Shown here: positions 37,231 through 46,669 of the stretch, one piece after another
Numbering within the stretch: position 1 is the stretch's first letter
Layout of the letters: every line of letters starts with the position of its first letter
Assembly: GCA_963736355.1 (NCBI GenBank)
Contig: CAVTOO010000007.1
Coordinates: 186,001-250,000 of the forward strand
From: CAVTOO01 sp963736355
GTDB taxonomy: Bacteria; Pseudomonadota; Alphaproteobacteria; Rhizobiales; Xanthobacteraceae
Reading direction: 5' to 3'
DNA: 64,000 nt
The notes under the pieces: model-generated
Databases searched by the model: none
Seen by the model: the letters and a program-made list of their open reading frames with translations, nothing else
What the model was told of the DNA's origin: nothing
Program-made: the position numbers and the translations under genes

Positions 37231-37749
37231 TTACGCCGCTTCGCTCTTTGAGGCATAGGCCTGCACCACACGCGCCAGCTTCGCAGCCGGAGCAGTGGAG
37301 AGCTGAGCGATCTTGGTGGCAGGAGCCACCAGCAGACCGATCAGCTTGGCGCGCAGCTCGTCCAGAGACGGCAGCACGGCAAGCGCCTTGACGCCGTCCG
37401 GGCTGAGGGCCGTAGTCCCCATCGAACCGCCGAGAATGACGAACTGTTCGTTCGTCTTGGCAAATTCGACGGCGATCTTCGGCGCCGTGATGGGATCGCT
37501 TGAAGTCGCGATCACAGTCTGCCCCTTGAGAAGGGACACAATGGACACAGCGTCGGTGCCTTGAAGAGCGATTTTGGCGAGACGGTTCTTCGAGACCTTC
37601 ACCGCGCCGCCAGCTGCCTTCATCCGCTTACGCAGAATTTGCATCTGGGCCACAGTCAGGCCCGAGTAGTGAGCAACGACCGAAACGCCGCTCGACTTGA
37701 AAGTCGAGTTGAGCGCTTCAACCAGCTCTTTTTTTGCCGCTCGATCCAC
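37231..37749 (-). CDS. rplJ: 50S ribosomal protein L10
   Basis: L10 anchors the L7/L12 stalk. The 172-residue frame starts MDRAAKKELVEALNSTFKSS, with VVAHYSGLTVAQMQILRKRM and the C-terminal helix where L7/L12 dimers dock. The 524-bp region upstream probably contains an autoregulatory leader. Confidence 0.98.
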   Translation of the reverse strand: MDRAAKKELVEALNSTFKSSGVSVVAHYSGLTVAQMQILRKRMKAAGGAVKVSKNRLAKIALQGTDAVSIVSLLKGQTVIATSSDPITAPKIAVEFAKTNEQFVILGGSMGTTALSPDGVKALAVLPSLDELRAKLIGLLVAPATKIAQLSTAPAAKLARVVQAYASKSEAA

Positions 37750-38273
37750 AGCAAGCTCTCTCTAGCTTGGCGATCCGGATTGTCGCCGGAACGCCGGGGT
37801 TGCACCGGCCGTCCAGCCATCCGTCTCTCGCGAAACATCCGGGCAGGACGACATTACGGAAGCCTGCCCCCCGGACCACAAAAGCGGCACGGGCGTTCGA
37901 GGTTCGAACCAATACCTGCCGCGCTCGCGCACGGCTGAAACCAGTCGTCACCCGTCTATGCAGGGAATTAAGCCAGACGGCTGTCTGGCACCCGCAGTCT
38001 CGGACAGGACTAAACGCGATCAGAAAACGGAGCGCGTTGGAGGTTCTTCCTTTCAGGCAATCCAAGGGGATGTCCGAAAGAAGGAATGGTCTCCATGCGT
38101 TCTTGGGTTTTCGGAAAGCGCGCACGAGCGCGCCGGCAGAGCCAGCACGCCCGAATGGGTTCTTCTAAAGGATTAAAATTGGCCTGCCAAGGGGTTCGGG
38201 GCGGGTTTTTACCCGCCCCGATATTAGTCCCAAAACGGCCCTTCCCGCCCGGCCAAAGCCAGGGATCGGGATA
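37750..38273. promoter_or_regulatory. rplA-rplJ intergenic region with a strong hairpin
   Basis: These 524 bp hold no supported gene. Near the rplA end is CGGGGCGGG, TTTTTA, CCCGCCCCG (38198-38221), a perfect 9-bp stem that may terminate or process the rplKA transcript. The remainder is long enough for a separate rplJL promoter and an L10-type leader, but I cannot identify the L10-binding fold by eye. Confidence 0.5.
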
Positions 38274-38966
38274 TTACGGCAGCACGGTGCCGGGCTCGAC
38301 CTTTACGCCGGGGCCCTGGGTGGACGAAACGGCCACCCGCTGGATGTAGGTTCCCTTGGAACCGGCGGGCTTCGCCTTCTGAACCGCGTCGGCCAGCGCC
38401 TTGATGTTGGCCACGAGCTTCTCTTCGGTGAACGAGGCCTTGCCGATGCCGGCCTGGATGATACCGGCCTTCTCGACACGGAACTCGACCGAACCGCCCT
38501 TGGCGCCCTTCACGGCGTTGGTGACGTCCATGGTCACGGTGCCGATCTTCGGGTTGGGCATCATGCCGCGCGGGCCGAGCACCTTACCGAGACGGCCGAC
38601 GAGCGGCATCATGTCCGGGGTCGCGATGCAGCGGTCGAAGTCGATCGCTCCGCCCTGCACCTTTTCCACCAGCTCTTCGGCGCCGACGACATCGGCGCCT
38701 GCGGCCTTGGCTTCCTCAGCCTTGGCGCCGCGGGCGAACACCGCCACGCGCTGCGTGCGGCCCGTGCCGTTCGGCAGCGTGACGACGCCACGCACCATCT
38801 GGTCGGCGTGGCGCGGATCGACGCCGAGATTCATCGAGACTTCGATGGTCTCGTCGAACTTCGCCTTGGCGCGTTCCTTCACGAGCTTCACCGCCTCGTC
38901 GAGCCCATAGAGCTTGTCGCGGTCGATGCCTTCGCGGGACTTGGTCGTGCGTTTTCCAATGGCCAT
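38274..38966 (-). CDS. rplA: 50S ribosomal protein L1
   Basis: L1 forms the mobile stalk next to the E site and represses its own operon in many bacteria. The 230-residue frame starts MAIGKRTTKSREGIDRDKLY and has the family block GPRGMMPNPKIGTVTMDV. It starts 3 bp after the rplK stop. Confidence 0.99.
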   Translation of the reverse strand: MAIGKRTTKSREGIDRDKLYGLDEAVKLVKERAKAKFDETIEVSMNLGVDPRHADQMVRGVVTLPNGTGRTQRVAVFARGAKAEEAKAAGADVVGAEELVEKVQGGAIDFDRCIATPDMMPLVGRLGKVLGPRGMMPNPKIGTVTMDVTNAVKGAKGGSVEFRVEKAGIIQAGIGKASFTEEKLVANIKALADAVQKAKPAGSKGTYIQRVAVSSTQGPGVKVEPGTVLP

Positions 38967-38969
38967 GAC

Positions 38970-39398
38970 TTACCCCACCACTTCCAGACCCATCGAACGG
39001 GCAGAGCCCTCGACCATGTTCATGGCCGCTTCGACGGTGTCGCAGTTCAGATCCTTCAACTTCTTTTCGGCGATCTCGCGCACCTGCGCCTTGGTCACCT
39101 TGCCCGCCTTGTCGCGGCCCGGAGCCTTGGAGCCGCTTGCGATATTCGCTGCCTTCTTGAGGAAGAAGGACATCGGCGGCGTGCGCATTTCGAAGGTAAA
39201 GGAGCGATCCTGGTAGATCGTGATCACGACCGGGATCGGGGTGTTCTTTTCTTCCTTCTGCGTCTGGGCGTTGAACGCCTTGCAGAATTCCATGATGTTG
39301 AGACCGCGCTGACCGAGCGCGGGCCCGATCGGAGGCGACGGATTCGCCGCTCCCGCCGGAACCTGAAGCTTCAGGTATCCTGTGACTTTCTTTGCCAT
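38970..39398 (-). CDS. rplK: 50S ribosomal protein L11
   Basis: L11 binds the GTPase-associated centre of 23S rRNA and is needed for the stringent response. The 142-residue frame starts MAKKVTGYLKLQVPAGAANP, followed by the signature SPPIGPALGQRGLNIMEFCK. It follows nusG by 167 bp. Confidence 0.99.
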   Translation of the reverse strand: MAKKVTGYLKLQVPAGAANPSPPIGPALGQRGLNIMEFCKAFNAQTQKEEKNTPIPVVITIYQDRSFTFEMRTPPMSFFLKKAANIASGSKAPGRDKAGKVTKAQVREIAEKKLKDLNCDTVEAAMNMVEGSARSMGLEVVG

Positions 39399-39565
39399 CG
39401 TTCACTCCTGTTGTGCCGGAAAACCGGCTGTTTCAGGGACCGTGGTCCGGTTCGCAAGGCGGTTGGCGACCGCCTGTCCCCTGCCACGGCATTTCAGGAA
39501 ACGGCTCTCGCCCTTTCCCCTCTCGCCACAACCGGGCTCACCCGGCCATGGCAATCTCGGAAACC

Positions 39566-40096
39566 TTATACCTTCTCGACCTGGGTAAATTCCAGCTCGA
39601 CCGGGGTCGCACGGCCGAAGATCGACACCGCGACCTTCACGCGCGAACGCGCCTCGTCGACTTCCTCGACCACGCCCGAGAAGGACGCGAACGGGCCGTC
39701 GGAGACGCGGACATTCTCGCCGATCTCGAACGAGATCGACGGCTTGGGACGCTCCACGCCTTCCTGCACCTGATGCAGGATGCGCATGGCTTCGTTTTCG
39801 GAGATCGGCTGCGGCCGGTTGTCGGCGCCGAGGAAGCCCGTGACCTTGGGCGTATTCTTGATGAGATGGAACGCCTCGTCGGTGAGGTTCATCTTCACCA
39901 GCACATAGCCCGGGAAGAACTTGCGCTCGGTGTCGATCTTGCGACCGCGGCGGACTTCCGTGACCTTCTCGGTCGGCACGAGGATGTCGTCGAACAGATC
40001 CTGCAGCCCGCGCTGCTTGGCCTGCTCGCGAATCGACTCGGACACCTTCTTCTCGAAGTTCGAGTAGGCGTGGACGATATACCAGCGCTTTTCCAT
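39566..40096 (-). CDS. nusG: Transcription termination/antitermination protein NusG
   Basis: NusG couples RNA polymerase to Rho or the ribosome. The 176-residue protein starts MEKRWYIVHAYSNFEKKVSE. The NGN domain has KFFPGYVLVKMNL, and the KOW domain NVRVSDGPFASFSGVVEEVD is at the C-terminus. It starts 11 bp after the secE stop. Confidence 0.99.
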   Translation of the reverse strand: MEKRWYIVHAYSNFEKKVSESIREQAKQRGLQDLFDDILVPTEKVTEVRRGRKIDTERKFFPGYVLVKMNLTDEAFHLIKNTPKVTGFLGADNRPQPISENEAMRILHQVQEGVERPKPSISFEIGENVRVSDGPFASFSGVVEEVDEARSRVKVAVSIFGRATPVELEFTQVEKV

Positions 40097-40107
40097 GATC
40101 TGCGCTT

Positions 40108-40305
40108 TCAGGTCTGAATGCCGAGGAGGAAGGTGATGAAGATGCGGATGATCTGATCGGCGAGGAAGAAGAAGACCGAGGCGACCGCGACCATGATGAA
40201 GACCATGATCGTGGTGATCATGGTTTCACGGCGCGACGGCCAGGAGACCTTGTCGGTCTCCGAGCGCACTTCCTGCAGAAACTTGAACGGTGAGAACTTC
40301 GCCAT
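40108..40305 (-). CDS. secE: Protein translocase subunit SecE
   Basis: The essential clamp subunit of SecYEG. The 65-residue protein starts MAKFSPFKFLQEVRSETDKV at 40305, has the amphipathic KVSWPSRRET helix that defines the family, and a single membrane segment near the C-terminus (the short, one-segment type). It lies between tRNA-Trp and nusG. Confidence 0.97.
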   Translation of the reverse strand: MAKFSPFKFLQEVRSETDKVSWPSRRETMITTIMVFIMVAVASVFFFLADQIIRIFITFLLGIQT

Positions 40306-40571
40306 CGCCGTGATGTTGTCCGTGGTTTGCCAAACCGCACAGCGCGGTCCCGGCAATAGCTGTCGTCCCCAACCCTTCTTTTCAAGGATCAAGGCCAACC
40401 GGCCTGTTTTTCGGGAAATCTCGCCACCCAGGGAAGTCCGTCGAGCGGGCCGTGGGTAGGTGCAGCTTCCTAATGCGCCACAGGCGCAAGGTCAAGGAGG
40501 CTGAAGGTGCCCTTCCCCTAACCGTCTGGCCGCCTTGGCGATTAACTATTGGGGAATGGGCCGGATCGCGC

Positions 40572-40647
40572 TGGCAGGAGTGGTAGGGCTCGAACCTACG
40601 ACCCCCGGTTTTGGAGACCGGTGCTCTACCAATTGAGCTACACTCCT
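40572..40647 (-). tRNA. tRNA-Trp (anticodon CCA)
   Basis: A 76-nt cloverleaf including an encoded 3' CCA. The acceptor AGGAGTG pairs with CACTCCT, the anticodon loop CTCCAAA gives CCA, and the T arm has GTTCGAGCC. The tRNA-Trp, secE, nusG order is a common bacterial arrangement. Confidence 0.97.
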
Positions 40648-40733
40648 AGCGCGGCCTGTCCTCGCATGGCCAAAGGGTCCGGCGCAAGACCCCGCTTTAG
40701 CCAAACAAGGCCCTGCTTCTGGCGAAAATGGGG

Positions 40734-41117
40734 CTAGAGCCGCCAGTGCGTCAAAAGCCAGCCGCCGGCGATGACGAAACCCGCGTGCTGCGTGATCATC
40801 GCGATCCCGCGCGCCACCGGCGACCGGTAAAGCACCAGCATCCCCAGCGCATGCAGAACGCGCGCGAACAGAAACATCGCGCCGAGCGCCCAGACCAGCC
40901 GCGGCGGGCCGTCCGCGATCTCGACCAGCGCCAGCACCATCAATGACAGCGGCGCATATTCGATGAAATTGCCGTGGGTGCGGATGCGCGCGCCGAGCGC
41001 CCTGTCGCCGCCGTCGCCATAGACGACCTTCAGTTCATAGCGCTTGAGCGACACCAGAACGCTGAGCGGCACCATCATCAGCGCGAAGGCGCCGCCAAGA
41101 AGCACGGAAACGGGCAT
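40734..41117 (-). CDS. MAPEG family membrane protein
   Basis: The 127-residue protein has four hydrophobic segments. It contains GGDRALGARIRTHGNFIEYA, the MAPEG hallmark with the conserved Arg, Asn and Glu around the second segment. Eukaryotic MAPEG proteins are glutathione-dependent transferases or peroxidases in membranes; bacterial members have no assigned substrate. It lies alone between tRNA-Trp and the tRNA-Gly fragment. Confidence 0.88.
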   Translation of the reverse strand: MPVSVLLGGAFALMMVPLSVLVSLKRYELKVVYGDGGDRALGARIRTHGNFIEYAPLSLMVLALVEIADGPPRLVWALGAMFLFARVLHALGMLVLYRSPVARGIAMITQHAGFVIAGGWLLTHWRL

Positions 41118-41177
41118 GCGAACCTCCGGCAGAATTGAACGGCGTCAGGCCGGCGATGGGTGCCTGGATGGGGAAAA

Positions 41178-41231
41178 TGGAGCGTGTGAAGGGAATCGAA
41201 CCGTCGTATTCAGCTTGGAAGGCGGCTGCTC
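41178..41231 (-). repeat. Degenerate copy of the 3' part of tRNA-Gly (att-like)
   Basis: These 54 nt match the intact tRNA-Gly gene (44364-44437) from its CCA end through the T arm and anticodon region to the D-stem side, with three mismatches, and then diverge. The copy has no 5' half and cannot form a tRNA. It is in the same orientation as the intact gene and lies on the 3' side of it, about 3.1 kb away. That is how the distal attachment site of a tRNA-integrated element is placed. Confidence 0.85.
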
Positions 41232-41274
41232 CGCAAGGGTCTGGTTGAGTTGGTGCGTGAGTTGGGTAGTCCCC

Positions 41275-41934
41275 TCACCCGCCGAGCAAGATCGCGATCC
41301 CCGAAAGTGCGAGGCCGACCGCGACCATCAGCAGGCCCATCGGCAAAGGCCTGCGACCGGCGCAATGTCCCAACGCGTAGCCGCACAGGAACAGCATGAC
41401 GATGGCGACCGCATTTGAAAGGCGTAACGCCAGCCGCACCTGATCGGTGAAAAGGAACGGAACGACGACCGGCAAGGTTGACAGGAACACGATCACACAG
41501 ACCGCCAGTGCGCCAAGCCAGTCAGCTTTCGTCAGATGCGGCTCCGGTGGCTCCGGCGTTCGCAGCAGATTTTCCCGCATGGCCGCGAGGTGATCGGCAG
41601 GCAGGCGTTCCGCCAGGAATGGGGGCAACGTATCCGCAATCACCTGCTCGGAGACCCGGGGATCCTTTGCATCGCGCGCAGCGCGATACGTCAGCAGATG
41701 GCGCGAACGATCGACGAGGCGAGCCATCAGATACAGCCCCCCGTCGATGATTCCCCATGCGAGATTGCAGCCGAGTGCGGCGAAGATCATGGTTCGGATT
41801 GCGATACGGTCCGCAGCGATGACACTCAGCGTGCCGGTGGCGGTCAGCACCATGATCAGACCGAAAAGCGTTTCCGAGATCCTTTCAATTGGATCGAGCA
41901 ACCGGCTTGACGTGTCCTCGGATGGCCCGGACAT
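41275..41934 (-). CDS. VIT/CCC1-like membrane protein
   Basis: The 219-residue protein has an N-terminal RISETLFGLIMVLTATGTLS segment, a second pair of membrane helices with GCNLAWGIIDGGLYLMARLV, a soluble middle part (about residues 80-140), and three more helices at the C-terminus. The arrangement and the first helix resemble VIT1/CCC1 iron/manganese transporters. The metal-binding glutamates of true VIT proteins cannot be confirmed here, so transport is not certain. It lies between the tRNA-Gly fragment and the porin-like gene, 15 bp after the latter on the same strand. Confidence 0.65.
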   Translation of the reverse strand: MSGPSEDTSSRLLDPIERISETLFGLIMVLTATGTLSVIAADRIAIRTMIFAALGCNLAWGIIDGGLYLMARLVDRSRHLLTYRAARDAKDPRVSEQVIADTLPPFLAERLPADHLAAMRENLLRTPEPPEPHLTKADWLGALAVCVIVFLSTLPVVVPFLFTDQVRLALRLSNAVAIVMLFLCGYALGHCAGRRPLPMGLLMVAVGLALSGIAILLGG

Positions 41935-41949
41935 AAGCGCTCCTTGCTC

Positions 41950-42922
41950 CTAATTGAGTGAGAACCAAACTCTTGCCGCGATTGCGGGACTGCACCAGCG
42001 CGACATCAGGCCATCAGGATTGGCGATGAGATCGACGCGACCGCCCGAAACCGCTTTGGGATCGCCAGTGAAAACGTAACAGCTCTCCTTCGTCAGGTTG
42101 GTATCGTGATAGCGCAGGTCGAGATTGAAGACCTTGCGCGTGATGGTCATGCCGACATTCCAGTTGAGATACTCAGGCAGCGGGAAGCCGCCGAGCGACA
42201 ACGACTGATGGCCGAACCAGGAGTAACCGGCGCCGCCAGTGAACGACACGGACACATCCGGCGGCAGCAACCGCGCCGGGACATCGAGCCCCAGACCGGC
42301 TGCCACATACTCGACTCCATGCGCCGGTGTTCGAAACATTGGGTGACCAGGCATACCCGGCGGCAACGCGGATCGACTCTCCGATGGTGGTGTCGCCGCG
42401 CGCCCCTGCTTCCCAGTAATCGATGTCGCCCGCTGGACCTTGCAAGCGCTCGTTCGGATAGTGGTAGTAGGTCGCGCCGAAACTGAAATCGATATTTCCT
42501 ATCTTCGGTCGAATGCCTCCGCCGACCGTGAACTCGCCGGATGGCTCCGTCGGCAACTTCACGCTGGCCGCCGTCGCCCCGGCATAGAACTGACCGAAGG
42601 TCGCCTCGATACCCGCACCAACTGCCGGCTTGCGATCGGAGAGTGTCGTTCCACGAGACACATAGTCGGTTGCGACTCCGCCGCGCACCGAGAGTGAGAA
42701 CCGATCCGCGACTGCGGACGGCGTTTCGCGATACATCTCCGACCACCCACGATCGCCAAGGCTGACTCTAGCAGCCGCAACCACCGGTCGGGTTTGTGTG
42801 TCTGCAACGGAGATCTGGGCACGCGCCTGAGACATCGTCAGAACGACAACGGCAATGCAAAGGAGACCACCGCCAAGAGCCGCGGCACCATGCAGCGACG
42901 AGCGGGCAAGCTCTGTTTCCAT
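41950..42922 (-). CDS. TorF-type putative outer-membrane porin; one indel near 42330
   Basis: The protein starts METELARSSLHGAAALGG at 42922 and has a signal peptide ending near SQARAQ. The mature part has GGVATDYVSRGTTLSDRKP, the start of the TIGR02001/TorF family, and alternating strands typical of a small beta-barrel. An extra base near 42330 moves the frame; it continues VEYVAAGLGLDVPARLLP to a terminal aromatic strand ending AARVWFSLN. About 320 residues after correction. An upstream in-frame GTG at 42949 is less likely. It lies between the PBP4-like and VIT-like genes. Its solute is unknown. Confidence 0.72.
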
Positions 42923-43043
42923 CAAAGGTTGGTCAGCTCGCGTGCGCACGCTCGAACAATCCTTGAAGCATTCAGGACTGGACTATCGTCTCGTCGGTTC
43001 ATCAAAGAAACAAGATGTCATAAAGGGCAGAACGAGCCTCCGG

Positions 43044-44231
43044 CTACAGCTCCGACTGGATGGCTTTGAGCAGCCGAAAGCGCATCGCGCCGTCGTTGCT
43101 TGTCAGCGAGATCACGAAACGGACTCGCCCATTCTTGGCGGTGTCGGCATAGCCCGCCAAGGTACGGACGCCAGAAAATGTACCGGTCTTGAAGAACGTC
43201 CCATCGCCGCCACGCAGCAATGCGGCGTTGGGCTCGAAGAGATTTAGCAACTGCGCGAGGCCCCGCGCCGTGAAGCGGTTGCCGCGGCTGATGCCAGAGC
43301 CCTCCTCAAGCTGGATGGACTTGGTGAGGCCGTGTTTGGCGAGCATCTCGTTCGCGACCCGGAGCGACTTCTCGAGGCTGACGGGCCCACCCAGGCGCTG
43401 TCCGCCGACTTCCAGGAAGACCTGATTGGCAACGTAGTTGTTCGAGCCGAGGAGCAACCCGGCGAGGATCTTCGAAAGAGGGCGCGACTGGCGGTGCACA
43501 TAGACCGGCTCCATGCCCGCGGGCACCGTTCCGGTTGAGATCTTTCCTTTGACGCTCCCGCCGGCTCGCTCGATGAATGCGGCGATCAGCTCACCGGCAT
43601 ATTGCAGGCCGACCGCTGGGTCCTGCGTCAGGCTGATGCGGCTGCGGCCCTCGCCTGCCCGCGCCCGGAAAAGGCTGACGGCGATCGGCGTGATCGGGGT
43701 CTGCTTCTCGGCGGAGTTGACCGCTGTGCCCTTGCGCACGGCGTAGATGGTATTGAAATTGACCGCGAGGGCGGAGTTCAGCGCGTCGTAGGCCTCGTCA
43801 GTATCCTCGATGCCCGGAATGCGGATGCTGGAAGGGTAGTAGCTCGCATCGAGCACGATGCCGCTTAACGGCTTCTTGCCGATGGCAGCGACCAGCTGCG
43901 ACGCAAGCTCAGCCAGCTCCTCAGAAATCAGAAACGGATCGCCACCGCCGCGGATGTAGAGGACCCGGTTATCGTCCAGATAGAAGCGGGTCGCGAAGCG
44001 ATAGTCGCCGCCCAGAGCCTCCATCGCCAGCCACGCGGTCACGATCTTGGCGACGGATGCGGGGACGAAGGGCTTGTCGGCGTTCTGAGCCACCAACGCG
44101 TTGCCCTTTTCGTCCATCACCAGCACCACCCCCGACGGAGCAAGCGCGGCAACCTTCTCCTTGGCATCGGCCAGGGCTTGGGCAGGCAGCAGGAGCAGCG
44201 CGCAGACGACAGCGAAACGGTGAGACCACAT
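43044..44231 (-). CDS. dacB: D-alanyl-D-alanine carboxypeptidase/endopeptidase (PBP4-like, S13)
   Basis: This periplasmic enzyme trims or cleaves peptidoglycan peptides. I chose the ATG at 44231 because GGAG lies 5 nt before it and it opens a signal peptide (MWSHRFAVVCALLLLPAQAL). The three active-site motifs are present: S59-V-A-K62, SNN in LLGSNNYVANQ, and KTG in FFKTGTFSG. The protein is 395 residues, shorter than E. coli DacB. It lies next to tRNA-Gly, inside the segment bounded by tRNA-Gly repeats. The alternative ATG at 44264 has no clear ribosome-binding site. Confidence 0.9.
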   Translation of the reverse strand: MWSHRFAVVCALLLLPAQALADAKEKVAALAPSGVVLVMDEKGNALVAQNADKPFVPASVAKIVTAWLAMEALGGDYRFATRFYLDDNRVLYIRGGGDPFLISEELAELASQLVAAIGKKPLSGIVLDASYYPSSIRIPGIEDTDEAYDALNSALAVNFNTIYAVRKGTAVNSAEKQTPITPIAVSLFRARAGEGRSRISLTQDPAVGLQYAGELIAAFIERAGGSVKGKISTGTVPAGMEPVYVHRQSRPLSKILAGLLLGSNNYVANQVFLEVGGQRLGGPVSLEKSLRVANEMLAKHGLTKSIQLEEGSGISRGNRFTARGLAQLLNLFEPNAALLRGGDGTFFKTGTFSGVRTLAGYADTAKNGRVRFVISLTSNDGAMRFRLLKAIQSEL

Positions 44232-44363
44232 GACGACTCCAGCCCGTGTGCTTGCGTTGGCCATGTTCTGCCGCAGCTAATGGCGAATAGATGGCAAATT
44301 CAATCGTCACCCGGAGTTATCGACGGGAGACGCAGGCCGTAATTTGTAAAACGTCGAAAATAT

Positions 44364-44437
44364 TGGAGCGGGTGAAGGGAATCGAACCCTCGTATTCAGC
44401 TTGGAAGGCTGCTGCTCTACCATTGAGCTACACCCGC
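44364..44437 (-). tRNA. tRNA-Gly (anticodon TCC)
   Basis: A complete 74-nt cloverleaf with an encoded CCA. The acceptor GCGGGTG pairs with CACCCGC, the anticodon loop CTTCCAA gives TCC, and the T arm has GTTCGATTC. A degenerate 3' copy lies at 41178-41231. Confidence 0.97.
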
Positions 44438-44528
44438 GACACGGCAAGATATGCAACGCCCCGAGCCGTTTTGCAACGGGGCCCGGCACGTCGTTCTGTC
44501 GCGGAACAGGGCTTTTCAGACCGTTGGT

Positions 44529-45531
44529 TTATTTGGTCTTCAGCATCATCTGCGCGAATTCAATCGCCTCGACCATGCTCTCGGACTGGCGATGCCCTTG
44601 CCGGCGATGTCGAACGCGGTGCCGTGGTCGACCGAGGTGCGGATGATCGGCAGGCCGAGCGTGATGTTCACGCCGGACAGCTGCCTCCCATTCGGCCGGT
44701 CGCCGGATCGACCTGGAAGCCGAGCAGCTTGACCGGGATGTGGCCCTGGTCGTGATACATCGCGACCACGGCGTCGTACTGACCGGCGCGCAGCTTGACG
44801 AACACCGTGTCGCCCGGAACCGGGCCGTCGACGTCGAAGGCCGTCGGCGCGGAGCGCCGCGATGGTCGGCGCGACCACGTCGATGTCCTCGCGGCCGAAC
44901 AGGCCACCCTCGCCGGCATGCGGGTTGAAGCGCGGCGACGGCGATGTGCGGCTTCTCGACCCGAGATGGCGCACCGCGTCGCGCGTCAGGTCGACCACCC
45001 GGCGCACGCGCTGCGGGCGTGACGCGCCGGCACGCCTTCGACAGCGAGACATGCGTCGTGACGTGGCTGACGCGCATGATTGCCGTGCGCGAGCATCATC
45101 ACCGTGCCGATGCGCCGGTGAGCTCGGCCAGCATCTCGGTGTGGCCGGTGAACGGAATGCCGGACGCGTTGACGGCTTCCTTGCTGACGGGCGCGGTCGC
45201 AATCGCGTCGATCTTGCCGGAGGTCGCGAGCTTCACGGCTTCTTCAAGCGTCTGCGCAGCGACCCTGCCGGTGACGGCCGACCACTGCCCGACCGTGAAC
45301 TCTTCCTTGCCGTCGCCGACGGGCACGAAATCGACCTTCGGCACGGCCGCCCTCCAGCCCTTGTCGAGCTTCAGCGTTTTCGCGGCGAGATCGAGACTCT
45401 TTTCGCGCGCCGATGAAGACGAGCTTCACGTCGCGGTTCTCCGTCTCGGTGAGCTGGATCGCGGCAGCCAGCGCGATCTCCGGGCCGATGCCTGCGGGAT
45501 CGCCGAGCGTGATACCAATGGTTGCCGTCAT
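44529..45531 (-). CDS. pdxA2: PdxA2-type 4-phosphoerythronate/threonate dehydrogenase; many indels
   Basis: The start MTATIGITLGDPAGIGPEIA, the metal-binding FTGHTEML, the block NPHAGEGGLFGREDIDVV, MYHDQGHIPVKLLGFQ and GLPIIRTSVDHGTAFDIAG identify the PdxA family; NAD-dependent members oxidise a hydroxyl next to a phosphate-bearing chain and decarboxylate. At least six single-base indels between 44.6 and 45.5 kb break the frame, yet every block is conserved. The ATG overlaps the stop of the DUF1537 kinase as ATGA. This pairing is known from threonate/erythronate catabolism, where the product is dihydroxyacetone phosphate, and makes vitamin B6 synthesis less likely. Confidence 0.82.
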
Positions 45532-46652
45532 AACGATCCCTTCCGCAGCAGTTCAGACAAAAAGCCGGGCGCGCCGAACGCACCCGATTTCGAAACAAAC
45601 GATAGTCCGCCCCAGCGTCCGTCGGCAAATTTCGCCGTGGCGATGCCCGGCGCAATCTCGGCGCCGGTCAGGAGCCGTGTCGCGCCCGCGGCACGGCACA
45701 GACGAAACAGCGTCTCGCCGCCGGTGACAAGCAGCGTGCCCGGCGGCCGGTATCGCTCAACAAGACGCTGAAGGAAAGCATTCATCGCAGCCTCGGCCTG
45801 CGCCGGAGAAAGCTCGGCGTCCGGCGAAAACCAGAACACGACGGAATGGCCTGCGGCGGCTTGCGCCGTCGCCTGCGCGATCAGGTCGTCCCAGCCTTGC
45901 GCATCGATACCGATCTGCAGAACGGACGCGTCCTCGCCCGCCGCAATCGCCTCGACCTGGGCGCGGCTGACGAGATGATTGGTGCCGACGATCATCGTCA
46001 CCGGGCGCTCGATGCGCGTCGATTTCGGTGCACGCAACGCGCCGCCGAGCGCACCGGCAAGCCCTGCGGCACCAACCCACAGAACCGGTCCGCGCGCCGC
46101 GCGCCCCAGCGCCGCGATGGCGTCGAGATCGTCGGGACTTCTCAGCGTCAAACATCCACACGCCGGCGAAAGACGGTGGCAGCTCTGCGCCCCGCGCGGC
46201 CACCGTCACGGCGATGCCGTGCTCGACCAGCCCGGCGCGCAAATCCTGCGGCACTAGTTGCCATTCTTCGCTCGCTGCGCGACGCCAGTATTGCCGTCCC
46301 TCGCGCGTGATGCGGTTCTGCTCGGGGAAAGGCGGTGCGCGACGATGACGGTTGCGAAGACCCCGCTCTCGATCAACGCGATCATCTCGGGCAGCGTATT
46401 GCCGCGCCACAGGCTGTCGATTTTCTTGAATGCGAGCGTGTCCGCGCGCCAGAAATTTTTGAGCGCTGCAATGGCAGCGACAGCCTTCTCGGCCGGACCG
46501 TCGCGCGTCGGCGTGACAAGCGCGAGCGGGCCGTCGGTTGTCAGCGCGGCAGCCGCATCCCATGTCACCGGCAATTCGCCCGCGCGCGCGACAAGCCGCA
46601 CCGACGCGTCCAGCGCGCCGGTCAGGTCGTCGGCCAGAAGGCGAACGCTCAT
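45528..46652 (-). CDS. Four-carbon acid sugar kinase (DUF1537 family); several indels
   Basis: The family signature LLADDLTGALDASVR is at the N-terminus and the nucleotide-binding C-terminal domain has VTMIVGTNHLVSRAQVEAI and GTLLVTGGETLFRLC. Frame changes near 46140 and 46320 must be bridged to join N-terminal, middle (FPEQNRITREGRQYWRRA) and C-terminal parts. The kinase family phosphorylates D-threonate, L-threonate, D-erythronate and related 4-carbon acids. It starts 17 bp after the aldo/keto reductase gene and overlaps pdxA2 by 4 bp, so the two should be made together. The exact substrate cannot be read from sequence alone. Confidence 0.82.
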
Positions 46653-46669
46653 GCTTTAGCGACTCCGTC

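Noticed and set aside
37750..38273. Assignment of a defined L10 leader RNA
   Set aside because: The location fits, but I cannot find the kink-turn and T-loop elements by eye; a covariance-model search with the L10 leader would decide.
41178..41231. A second functional tRNA-Gly gene
   Set aside because: The 5' half (acceptor strand and D arm) is missing and the sequence after the anticodon stem diverges.
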